A stretch of 64,000 nt of DNA, taken from the NCBI RefSeq assembly GCF_039523335.1, contig NZ_BAAAFC010000001.1, forward strand, positions 806,001-870,000. Reading direction: 5' to 3'. A program made the position numbers and the translations under genes. Each line of letters opens with the position of its first letter. The first letter of the stretch is position 1. The stretch is from Marinobacter szutsaonensis (lineage in GTDB: Bacteria > Pseudomonadota > Gammaproteobacteria > Pseudomonadales > Oleiphilaceae). Positions 1 through 7,507 of the stretch are shown in pieces. The notes under the pieces were generated by a model that saw only the letters and a list, made by a program, of their open reading frames with translations, searched no databases and had not been told where the DNA came from.

Positions 1-1093
1 GTTCGCGGATGTTTCCGGGCCAGCCATGACGGCACAGACTCATGATCGCAGCCGAGTTCAGGCGCAACGAACCCCGTTTTTCCTTCTCCATGCGGGAAAT
101 CAGTTCGTTGATGAGCAGCGGAATATCCTCCACCCGTTCACGAAGGGCGGGCATCTCGATGGGAAAGACGTTCAGGCTGTAAAAGAGGTCTTCCCGGAAT
201 TCTCCGGCCTCGATCATGTCCTCAAGGCTCCGGTCGGTGGCAGCAATGATCCGGACATCGACATTTTCACTACGATGGCTACCCATGCGCTCGAAAGTGC
301 GGTCCTGTAGAACCCGCAGCAGCTTCACCTGCAGAGGTAGCGGAAGCGCGTCAATTTCATCCAGGTACAGGGTGCCACCATCGGCCAGCTCCAACCGCCC
401 CGCCCTGGCGGAAATCGCGCCCGGGAACGCTCCTTTTTCATGGCCGAACAGCTCGCTCTCCAGCAACTCGGCCGGGATTGCCTTGCAACTGAGCGGCACA
501 AACGGGTGATCCCGCCGGGAGGAATGGAAATGCAGGTTGCGGGCGACCACTTCCTTGCCGGTGCCGGATTCACCAGTGATTAGTACCGTCACGTCCATGT
601 CCGCCACCTGCTCCATCAGGTGGTGCACATGCTGGATCTTGCGACTGGTGCCGACCAGACTGCGAAATAGCTGCAAACCACGCAAATGCCCCCGCTCCTG
701 CCGGCTGCGGTCAGCCTGGTCCCGGTAGATCTGTGCCCGGTAAAGGGAATCGACAAACTTGGCGTAATTCAGGGGCCATTCGAGGCGGGCAATGATGTGG
801 CTGGCGCATTGGTCGGACAGCCCGGAGGGTTCGGTACCGTTCACCAGTAGAATCGGCACTCCCGGCAGCGCTTCGCACACTCTGGCAAGAGTTTCGCCGG
901 CGCGGTTGCCGTCACCACTCACCAGGGCGACACTCACTTCTTCTCGCTGAGGTTCACCGGCATCGGCCAGCAGCGCCAAAGCTTCGTCACCGGCTATTAC
1001 CTGCTCTTCGCCGACAAATTCGAGGATAGTGACGATATCGTGCTGCCTCAGTTCGTCCTCACTGAGCACCAGCACTTTGTTATTTTTAGACAT
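1..1093 (-). CDS. fleQ: FleQ-type sigma-54 enhancer-binding protein, C-terminus cut by window edge
   Basis: Translating the minus strand from the ATG at 1093 gives 364 residues that match the FleQ family: an N-terminal receiver-like domain without a clear phospho-acceptor, then an AAA+ domain with Walker A GESGTGKE and Walker B LYLDEID. The reading frame runs off the window in the WPGNIRE region, so the Fis-type DNA-binding domain is not seen. FleQ is the master activator of flagellar genes and a c-di-GMP-responsive regulator in pseudomonads. Two positions are odd. The sigma-54 contact loop reads GAFPGA instead of GAFTGA, and the second conserved arginine of the FREDLYYRLN stretch is serine (FREDLFYSLN). 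It may therefore be a divergent FleQ paralogue not able to drive sigma-54 open-complex formation. Family assignment is firm; orthology to fleQ itself is less sure. Confidence 0.8.
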   Translation of the reverse strand, partial: MSKNNKVLVLSEDELRQHDIVTILEFVGEEQVIAGDEALALLADAGEPQREEVSVALVSGDGNRAGETLARVCEALPGVPILLVNGTEPSGLSDQCASHIIARLEWPLNYAKFVDSLYRAQIYRDQADRSRQERGHLRGLQLFRSLVGTSRKIQHVHHLMEQVADMDVTVLITGESGTGKEVVARNLHFHSSRRDHPFVPLSCKAIPAELLESELFGHEKGAFPGAISARAGRLELADGGTLYLDEIDALPLPLQVKLLRVLQDRTFERMGSHRSENVDVRIIAATDRSLEDMIEAGEFREDLFYSLNVFPIEMPALRERVEDIPLLINELISRMEKEKRGSLRLNSAAIMSLCRHGWPGNIRE

Positions 1094-1194
1094 TTTGACC
1101 TTCCGTTGGAGACTACACTGGTATTTAAGACGGCTTGGGGGGAAGAGTCAATTTTATGACGGGTTGATGGGAATTGGGAGTGACAGCCCAGGTT

Positions 1195-1287
1195 GGGGTC
1201 AGAAGAAGGCTTTCTTCTGACCCCGTCTTCACTCGACTCCGGAGCTGTGGCCATATTGGGGTCTGATGAAAGCCTTCATCTGACCCC
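1195..1287. repeat. REP-like hairpin pair
   Basis: Two 30-nt hairpins at 1195-1224 and 1258-1287 beginning GGGGTC and ending GACCCC. The first has the GAAGAA/TTCTTC inner stem and is a perfect palindrome. The second has the GATGAA/TTCATC inner stem with the typical T-T mismatch at position 7. They sit between two minus-strand genes. These are the only members of the family in the first 33 kb. Confidence 0.85.
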
Positions 1288-1298
1288 GTCTTCAAGGA

Positions 1299-2657
1299 TC
1301 ACCGGCGTGCAGCCCGGCGGGCCGCGGAGGCGGTGAATTCGTTACCGCGGAAGCCGGGCGCAAAGTCATAAGCCTTGAACCCATCATCCAGGCCGTCGAT
1401 GTAATAACGCTGGGCCTTCAGGTCATAGGTCATTTCCATGGTGGTCCAGAACACCGGCTCGCTGTAGTAGCTGATGTTGTGGGCCTCGGACACCCGCCAC
1501 AGGTTACCTTCCTGATCATATTCCTCGGACGCCAGGATCTGCCAGCTGTCCTCGTCCACGTAGAACACCCGGCGGGCGTAGATGTGACTGATGCCGGTGC
1601 GCAGCGTAGCCTCGACCACCCACACCCGATGCAGTTCATAACGGGTCAGTTTCTGGTTGATGTGCTTCGGGCGAATGACGTCGTCAGCCTCGACGGAATC
1701 GCCGTGCAGCTTGTAGGCATTGTAGGGCACGTACATCTCACGCTTGCCTTTCAGGGTCCAGTCGTACTGGTTGGGCGCTCCGTTGTACATGTCCTTCTGG
1801 TCAACCGAACGCAATGATGACGAATTCGGCAAGTCCGTTTCATAGGCCAGGTTGGGAGAGCGACGCAGCCGGCGGGAGCCGGAGTCGTAGCGCCAGGCCA
1901 GGCGCGGGGAACGAATCTGGTCCAGGGTTTCGTGGACCAGTGTAATTGTCCCCGCGAGAGATGAAGGCGAAATGGTGTTGGTTTTGAGATAGAAAATCTT
2001 GTTGTCTATTTCTTCCAGTTCCGCACCTTTGCGACTGTAGGCGAAGAAGTAATCGTACTCATTGACCACCGGGTTGTAGGAACCGTCGGTCTGGGGCGTT
2101 GCGGAAGCACTGCGGAAGGAGATTTCGGTGCCCCGGTAACGAAGGATATGGTTCCAGATCACCTCCAGGCCATTACGGGGGATTGGGAACGGGCTGGTCA
2201 TGATGGTGTCGCGCACCCCATTGCCGTTATCCAACAGCTCGGCGCTGGCGGCATTCTCGACAGACTTCTCGTACACATGCTCCGGGAAGGCTGCAGTACG
2301 ACGGCTCTGGTAAACCGGCATGAAGAAATCCGGGCCGTATTGCTCGATCATCCCGATGTGCCCGTCGGACAAGTGGTCCCGGTAGAGATCCAGATTGTCC
2401 CGAGTAATGACAAACAAGGGTTTATCGTCGGGAAACGGAGTTACCTCGACCTCTCCCCGGCGCCAACCTGCCGGTGGCGTGCTCAGCCCCCCGGTCCACT
2501 CAGGGATGGTACCTGACGAATTGGCGCTGCGTTCGGCACCCACCGGAGTCAGCTCGCTTCCAAGCCTTTCGGCTTCCGCCGGACTCACCTTGGCCAGTGC
2601 CTGCCCGGACAATCCGAACAGTACCGCCGCTGCACCCGCGACAATGTGGCTTCGCAT
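1299..2657 (-). CDS. DUF1329 family exported protein
   Basis: A protein of 452 residues from the ATG at 2657, chosen because GGAG lies 9 nt upstream; an in-frame ATG 24 nt earlier has no ribosome site. The N-terminus is a signal peptide ending in GQALA before KVSPAEAERL. The rest resembles DUF1329 proteins, which are thought to have a LolA/LppX-like lipid-binding fold in the periplasm or outer membrane and are common in marine gammaproteobacteria and pseudomonads, often near RND-type exporters. No exporter is next to it here. Function beyond envelope or lipid association is not known from the sequence. Confidence 0.8.
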   Translation of the reverse strand: MRSHIVAGAAAVLFGLSGQALAKVSPAEAERLGSELTPVGAERSANSSGTIPEWTGGLSTPPAGWRRGEVEVTPFPDDKPLFVITRDNLDLYRDHLSDGHIGMIEQYGPDFFMPVYQSRRTAAFPEHVYEKSVENAASAELLDNGNGVRDTIMTSPFPIPRNGLEVIWNHILRYRGTEISFRSASATPQTDGSYNPVVNEYDYFFAYSRKGAELEEIDNKIFYLKTNTISPSSLAGTITLVHETLDQIRSPRLAWRYDSGSRRLRRSPNLAYETDLPNSSSLRSVDQKDMYNGAPNQYDWTLKGKREMYVPYNAYKLHGDSVEADDVIRPKHINQKLTRYELHRVWVVEATLRTGISHIYARRVFYVDEDSWQILASEEYDQEGNLWRVSEAHNISYYSEPVFWTTMEMTYDLKAQRYYIDGLDDGFKAYDFAPGFRGNEFTASAARRAARR

Positions 2658-2853
2658 ACCTGACATCTCCAGCAGTTCCATAAGACGGGCTGCTTTTTGC
2701 CAAATTCAAACGATCGTTTCAAGTGAATGTTTGTATCTTCTTGTGAAGGCGGAGAGAATCATGAGACAGGTGCAGAAATCGTTGCACATAAATGGTACAA
2801 TCCCCTCTTTAATAATCTGCCAGATCCTCCTTATCCGAAATCGCAGGTACTCC

Positions 2854-3366
2854 ATGGCCTCGCAATGGCATTCGCTGGTCTCCCAAAAACTGTTTCTGGC
2901 CAAGACGTTGCTGGGGCAGCTTGATCTGCCCGCATTATCAGCCAACGGGCAGCCGGCACCGGAAGCGGAGCAGGCGCTCCGACGGGAAGCGGCAATACAG
3001 GGTGCCACAGAGCTGGTACTGCGCAGTCGCAGGTTGCTGCTGGTGATGATTGCCCGGCTCTATCAGGAACGGAATGCCGAGCCGGAGACACTGGAGGAAC
3101 TGGCGGCATTGATCGGCGCGGATGCCAACGAGGTGTACCGCCTTCGGGACCTCGCGTCGGAGGCTGGCAGCTGGTGGAATCACCTGGATCAACTGGAACA
3201 GAGCCAGAGTCGCCCGCCGGCGACCCGGAAAACCGTAACCGATGACAACATCATCGCGGTTTCAGCGGAAACCGGGCCGGACAGGTCAGCGACCGGATTA
3301 CTCAAGACCCTGGGCGCGCTCAAACATTTTGCCGACGATCTGGAAGAGCAACACAGCGAGTGGTGA
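2854..3366 (+). CDS. DUF6586 family protein
   Basis: 170 residues starting MASQWHSLVSQKLF. A much longer upstream extension is open in this frame, but it is antisense to the DUF1329 gene and is rejected. The protein is largely alpha-helical, without membrane segments or recognisable catalytic motifs. Its position beside a small conserved gene, then sulA and lexA, matches the arrangement in Pseudomonas, where a DUF6586 gene lies between topA and sulA-lexA. The name of the family is from memory of that neighbourhood. Role unknown. Confidence 0.75.
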   Translation: MASQWHSLVSQKLFLAKTLLGQLDLPALSANGQPAPEAEQALRREAAIQGATELVLRSRRLLLVMIARLYQERNAEPETLEELAALIGADANEVYRLRDLASEAGSWWNHLDQLEQSQSRPPATRKTVTDDNIIAVSAETGPDRSATGLLKTLGALKHFADDLEEQHSEW

Positions 3367-3417
3367 ATCATCACCAGGCTCGGGCTTCCGGATCTCAACA
3401 ACAGACAGGTTTACTGA

Positions 3418-3678
3418 ATGTCACCATCGTTTTTTGAAATTGTACAGCTGAGTAACGGCGACTATGCACTGCGCCGGATCGACGACGACAGTGCGCCACT
3501 GGTAAGAATCTCGTTCTCCCAGGAAGCGCGGGAGATGATGGAAGATCGCGACATGAATGTCGCCAAGGCCATGATCGCTGCCGGCATCGAAGCCGTGGGC
3601 GACATCACCCATGATATTGACTGGGAAGAAGACGACGTCGACGCAATCGACCCACAGCCTTCCTACACCCTGCACTAA
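3418..3678 (+). CDS. Small conserved protein of the lexA neighbourhood
   Basis: 86 residues beginning MSPSFFEIVQLSNGDYALRR, acidic at the C-terminus. Lies 51 nt after the DUF6586 gene on the same strand and converges with sulA. It resembles the short Pseudomonas protein found at the same place in that genus (next to DUF6586 and sulA). No known domain function. The two small genes are probably co-transcribed. Confidence 0.75.
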   Translation: MSPSFFEIVQLSNGDYALRRIDDDSAPLVRISFSQEAREMMEDRDMNVAKAMIAAGIEAVGDITHDIDWEEDDVDAIDPQPSYTLH

Positions 3679-3712
3679 ACAGTGCGGCAGGCCCCTGGCC
3701 TGCCACTGACCC

Positions 3713-4204
3713 TCAACGCTGGCGAAGCACCACCCCGTGACTGTTACCCTCGGCGGACGCCTGCTGGAGTGATTCCAGCGCCGAGCGGCCGAGTTTGCGG
3801 GTCCACATCACCACCGCGTGACAGGTACCGGCCCGGAGTGCGCGTTCAGCCAACTGCTGGGCCGGCAGCTCGGGGGTAGAGCGCAGTACCAGCAACTCCC
3901 CCGTGACAATGCCATGCATCTTCTGCCACTTACTGACAAGCTCCTGCGGCGGATCAATCCAGGCGAGCCAACGCTTTTCCTGATTAAGCTGGGTCAGCAT
4001 CGGCAGCAGTAACTGGAAGTTCTCCACCTGGCCCTGGGGCAGAATAATCTCGGTCACATTACCGGTGACTTCCGCGGGACGAGGCTCGGGGTTACGGCGG
4101 GTACGGATGACAGCCCGTCGCCCGGCAACACCCGACGCCGGCTCGGAATGGGACAGGATGCCTTGCTGATAAGCCAGATTCTGGTTGAAGCTCAGTTGTT
4201 CCAT
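3713..4204 (-). CDS. sulA: SulA-like SOS cell division inhibitor
   Basis: 163 residues. The central part (VTEIILPQGQVENFQLLLPMLTQL... then LAWIDPPQELV) has the RecA-like SulA fold signature. SulA binds FtsZ and blocks septation during the SOS response. The gene follows lexA by 46 nt on the same strand with no separate LexA box visible between them, so it is most likely transcribed with lexA, as in Pseudomonas. The N-terminus (MEQLSFNQNLAYQQGIL) is longer and more divergent than in enterobacteria, which is usual outside that group. Confidence 0.85.
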   Translation of the reverse strand: MEQLSFNQNLAYQQGILSHSEPASGVAGRRAVIRTRRNPEPRPAEVTGNVTEIILPQGQVENFQLLLPMLTQLNQEKRWLAWIDPPQELVSKWQKMHGIVTGELLVLRSTPELPAQQLAERALRAGTCHAVVMWTRKLGRSALESLQQASAEGNSHGVVLRQR

Positions 4205-4250
4205 AAGTCACCCGTTTGTTCTTTTATCGATTCTCTTTAGCTGGCCCGGT

Positions 4251-4859
4251 TCAGTGCAGATCAGAGCGGCGTATGACACCCACGCCCAGGCCTTCGATAA
4301 ACAGTTCCTGCTCGGTCAGATCCACCTCGATGGGCTCGAACTCCTCGTTCTCGGCAATCAGGTACACCTTGGTTCCATCCTTCCGGAAACGCTTGACGGT
4401 TACTTCTTCCCCGACCCGGGCCACGACCACCTGGCCGTTGTGCACATCCTGGGTGCGGTGAACCGCCAGCAGATCGCCATCAAGGATGCCTATATCCTTC
4501 ATACTCATGCCGCGCACCCGCAGCAGATAGTCTGCGGACGGCGAGAAGAAATCTGGCTTAAGGGTACAGTGATCCTCAATATGCTCCTGGGCCAGGATCG
4601 GACTACCGGCAGCCACCTGACCGATCACCGGCAGACCAAGATCCTCCTCGGCTTCCGGCAGACGGATGCCTCGGCTGGCACCGGGTACCATTTCAATCGC
4701 GCCCTTGCGGGCCAGCGCCCTCAGGTGCTCCTCCGCCGCATTGGCAGAGCGAAAGCCCAGTTCCGCCGCAATTTCCGCCCGTGTGGGCGGGTAGCCGGTC
4801 TCGTCAACATAGCGACGAATGATATCCAGTACCTGTTGTTGCCTGGCAGTCAGCTTCAT
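4251..4859 (-). CDS. lexA: LexA SOS repressor
   Basis: 202 residues, the normal LexA length. The N-terminal winged helix begins [20 protein letters not shown] and contains the recognition region [13 protein letters not shown]. The self-cleavage site is the Ala-Gly of QVAAGSP. The catalytic serine is in RGMSMKD and the lysine in TVKRFRK, so autocleavage should work. LexA represses DNA-damage genes and is cleaved when RecA filaments form. A LexA box lies in its own upstream region at 4911-4926, consistent with autorepression. sulA follows in the same operon. Confidence 0.97.
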   Translation of the reverse strand: MKLTARQQQVLDIIRRYVDETGYPPTRAEIAAELGFRSANAAEEHLRALARKGAIEMVPGASRGIRLPEAEEDLGLPVIGQVAAGSPILAQEHIEDHCTLKPDFFSPSADYLLRVRGMSMKDIGILDGDLLAVHRTQDVHNGQVVVARVGEEVTVKRFRKDGTKVYLIAENEEFEPIEVDLTEQELFIEGLGVGVIRRSDLH

Positions 4860-4910
4860 TCCGTTACTCCGGTCAGTCCAGGTGACAGGCCAGCCCGCTT
4901 ATGGACATGC

Positions 4911-4926
4911 CTGTTTTTTTATACAG
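4911..4926 (-). promoter_or_regulatory. LexA operator (SOS box) upstream of lexA
   Basis: A 16-bp site of the form CTGT-N8-ACAG with an all-A/T spacer, 52 bp upstream of the lexA start. This is the full consensus of the gammaproteobacterial SOS box. A half-site (TATATACAG) lies at 4936-4944, but I could not complete a second box there. Confidence 0.85.
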
Positions 4927-5057
4927 TGAATTGACTATATACAGTGTTTTATCCAGTGTAAAGCCCGTCCATCGATTTTCTGTCGCCTGCGTAACCCGTT
5001 GGCAACAGGGGGATGTGTTATGGTGAAAAGACCATGCATGCAGAGTCAGGGAAACCG

Positions 5058-6059
5058 ATGTCACAGACCAGCACCTGCGCGTTACCGGACGTGCGGCTCA
5101 ATAACGAGGGAGAGGAACGCCGCCTTGGCGTGGAGGTGGAACTGTCCGGCCTTGGCTATGAAATGCTCGTGGATCATGCTGCACGCTTGCTGGACGGGCC
5201 GGCAGAGCCGGTGTCGCGCTATGTCACGAAGATTGAATCCGATCTTGGCCCCTTCACCATTGAGCTGGATTCGGATCCGATCAAGGACCTGGACCTGGCC
5301 GACGAGCGCCTGCCCCGGTCCATCCGCGAACTCGGTGGCCAGGCCATGGACGTAATCGATGCGGCGGCCGAGCGAATCGTGCCTCTGGAGATCGTGACGC
5401 CACCGATCCCCCTGTCCCGCCTGCAGGATGTGGAAACCCTGGTGGATGAACTGCGCCTGCTCGGGGCCCTGGGCAGCCGCGAGGCCATCTACTTTGCCTT
5501 TGGCCTGCAGCTCAACCCGGAGCTACCGGATCTCGAACCGGCAACCATCGTGCGCTATCTGCAGGCCTTCGCTGCGCTGTACGACTGGCTCAAGGGCAGA
5601 CACCAGCTGGACATCAGCCGGAAATTCACCACCTACATTGAACCCTGGGCCGCCCGTTATAACGAGCTGCTGATGGAAGATGACTACGCTCCCGACCAGT
5701 CGCAGCTGATGCGGGACTACCTGGAGTTCAATCCGACCCGGAACCGGGCGCTTGACCTGCTCCCGCTGTTCGCGCACCTGGACGCCGATCTGCTCGGCCA
5801 GTATGTTCAGGATCCGCGTATCAAGAGCCGGCCCACGTTGCATTACCGCCTGCCCGACTGCGACATCGACAACCCGGAGTGGCATTTCTCCAGCGTGTGG
5901 AACGACTGGGTTATTCTGGAGCAGATTGCCAACCGCGCCGGTGATCTGGCCGAACTGAGGGAACTGTTCAGGGACAGCCGGAAGTTCAGCTTCCACAACC
6001 TCACCCACAGCTGGCCGGAAACCACAGACCAATGGCTGCGTACCAAGGGTTATGTCTGA
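5058..6059 (+). CDS. Amidoligase-family enzyme
   Basis: 333 residues from the ATG at 5058, selected for the AGGGA six bases upstream; earlier in-frame starts at 5013 and 5034 have weak sites. The motifs GVEVELSGL, TIELDSDPI and EIVTPPIPL fit the glutamine-synthetase-like amidoligase family (PF12224), predicted to form amide bonds between carboxylates and amines using ATP. The stop overlaps the start of the next gene, a class I glutamine amidotransferase-like hydrolase, by 8 nt, so translation is coupled. This pairing has been described in comparative studies of amidoligases as a predicted peptide or amino-acid amide modification system. The substrate is unknown. Confidence 0.85.
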   Translation: MSQTSTCALPDVRLNNEGEERRLGVEVELSGLGYEMLVDHAARLLDGPAEPVSRYVTKIESDLGPFTIELDSDPIKDLDLADERLPRSIRELGGQAMDVIDAAAERIVPLEIVTPPIPLSRLQDVETLVDELRLLGALGSREAIYFAFGLQLNPELPDLEPATIVRYLQAFAALYDWLKGRHQLDISRKFTTYIEPWAARYNELLMEDDYAPDQSQLMRDYLEFNPTRNRALDLLPLFAHLDADLLGQYVQDPRIKSRPTLHYRLPDCDIDNPEWHFSSVWNDWVILEQIANRAGDLAELRELFRDSRKFSFHNLTHSWPETTDQWLRTKGYV

Positions 6060-6801
6060 AGAATTCCACGAAGCCCCGGAAATTCCGGGGGTCACCATCG
6101 GTATCAGCGGCCCGGCACGGCGCAGTCTTGCCCATCGACTGATCAGCCTGGGCCTGCGAATGCATGGTGCCCGCACCCACTATATTCGCCCCGGTTCCCG
6201 CGTGGATGTCTCATTGCTGGACGGCCTGGTGCTCTCCGGCGGCACTCACGTACACCCGGAGAACTACGGCCAGCAGCCCCAGGTGACCGCCCGTTACGAC
6301 CGCCGGCGGGATGCCACAGACCAACGACTGCTGAAAGAAGCGGAAGCGATCGGCATTCCGGTACTGGGCATCTGTCGCGGGGCGCAGTTCATCAATGTGT
6401 TCCATGGCGGCTCCCTGTGCCAGAACGTCACGCCCCTGAGGGTCCATACCCGGCACAGGCCCCTGCTTTTGCCCCTGCAAACCGTCCGGCTGGTCACTGG
6501 CAGCCGGTTGGGGCAGTTGATGCACGGCCCGGTGATCGGCGCCAACCGCATCCATAGCCAGGCGATCAAGCGGCTGGGCAAGAACCTGAGGGTGGTCGCC
6601 GTCGACAACGACCTGTTTGTCCAGGCCATCGAAAACACCCGGGGCCAGTGGCTCATGGGTGTGCAGTGGCATCCGGAATACCTGCTGTATCATGGTGGCC
6701 ATCGACGCATTTTCGGCCAATTTGTCGAGGCTGCCCGCAACTTCAAACTGGCCCGTCTGGAACCCGAAGCCGGGCCGGCCGATCCTGAAACCACATCCTG
6801 A
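6052..6801 (+). CDS. Class I glutamine amidotransferase-like hydrolase (peptidase C26)
   Basis: 249 residues. The nucleophile elbow VLGICRGAQ carries the catalytic Cys and GVQWHPEYLL supplies the His-x-Glu of the triad, so the active site is complete. It resembles gamma-glutamyl-GABA hydrolases of the PuuD type. Overlapping the amidoligase gene by 8 nt, it probably either hydrolyses the gamma-glutamyl-type amide that its partner makes or delivers ammonia to it. The following SIMPL gene starts 15 nt downstream of the stop with its own strong AAGGAG and may be in the same transcript. Confidence 0.88.
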   Translation: MSEEFHEAPEIPGVTIGISGPARRSLAHRLISLGLRMHGARTHYIRPGSRVDVSLLDGLVLSGGTHVHPENYGQQPQVTARYDRRRDATDQRLLKEAEAIGIPVLGICRGAQFINVFHGGSLCQNVTPLRVHTRHRPLLLPLQTVRLVTGSRLGQLMHGPVIGANRIHSQAIKRLGKNLRVVAVDNDLFVQAIENTRGQWLMGVQWHPEYLLYHGGHRRIFGQFVEAARNFKLARLEPEAGPADPETTS

Positions 6802-6816
6802 AGGAGTACTACCATC

Positions 6817-7500
6817 ATGAACGGACGGAACCGCTTTCTGCTCCCTCTCATCCCCCTGGCCATGGCGCCTGCCCTGGCACTGGCCGGCGAGCTGACCCTT
6901 ACCGGAGAGGGTTCGGTTCGCTATGAACCGGACAGCGCCCGCCTGCAATTCACCGCCAGCGCCGAGGATCCGCTCGCCAACAAGGCCAGCGAACAGGTCC
7001 GGCAACAGATGGAGACATGGCGGGAAGGCATCGAGGCCTGGAGGGACAAGCTCGCTGACTACAGCGATGCCCGGCTCAATCTCTATACCCGGACAATCCC
7101 GCCGGCAGAGCGTGGTGGCCAGGCGACCCAGCAGGCCGTCGCCTCCCAGACCGTGAGCTTCAGCATCAGCGACCTGACGCTGCTCAACCCGCTGCTGGAG
7201 CAGGCCCAGACACTGGGCATGGAGTACAACCTGGGGCCGCAGCAGTTCTACCATTCCGGTGAGCAGCAACTGGAACGGGAAGCCCTGGCGGCCGCCATCG
7301 CTGATGCCCGCTCCCGATGCGAGTTTGTTGCTGCTGAACTGCAACAGTCCTGTGGCGAGGTGGTCACCATGAACATCAACAGCGGTTACCGGCCGGTGCC
7401 GATGATGATGGCCGAGTCCAGAGCCGCCAAGGATGTGGTGACCAGCGTTGGCATCCGCGAGATTACCGCTTCGGTTTCCGCCACCTTCACCCTCGAATGA
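6817..7500 (+). CDS. SIMPL domain (DUF541) periplasmic protein
   Basis: 227 residues with AAGGAG ahead of the ATG. A signal peptide ending ALALA precedes GELTLTGEGSVRYEPD, the usual beginning of DUF541/SIMPL proteins. The remainder alternates strands and helices as in the BP26/OMP28 family, which form oligomeric periplasmic assemblies linked to oxidative or envelope stress. It ends 8 nt from the convergent tamB stop. Biochemical role unknown. Confidence 0.85.
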   Translation: MNGRNRFLLPLIPLAMAPALALAGELTLTGEGSVRYEPDSARLQFTASAEDPLANKASEQVRQQMETWREGIEAWRDKLADYSDARLNLYTRTIPPAERGGQATQQAVASQTVSFSISDLTLLNPLLEQAQTLGMEYNLGPQQFYHSGEQQLEREALAAAIADARSRCEFVAAELQQSCGEVVTMNINSGYRPVPMMMAESRAAKDVVTSVGIREITASVSATFTLE

Positions 7501-7507
7501 TCCGGGC

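Noticed and set aside
4936..4966. Second LexA box near lexA
   Set aside because: Only a half-site TATATACAG is present; the partner half does not match at N8 spacing.
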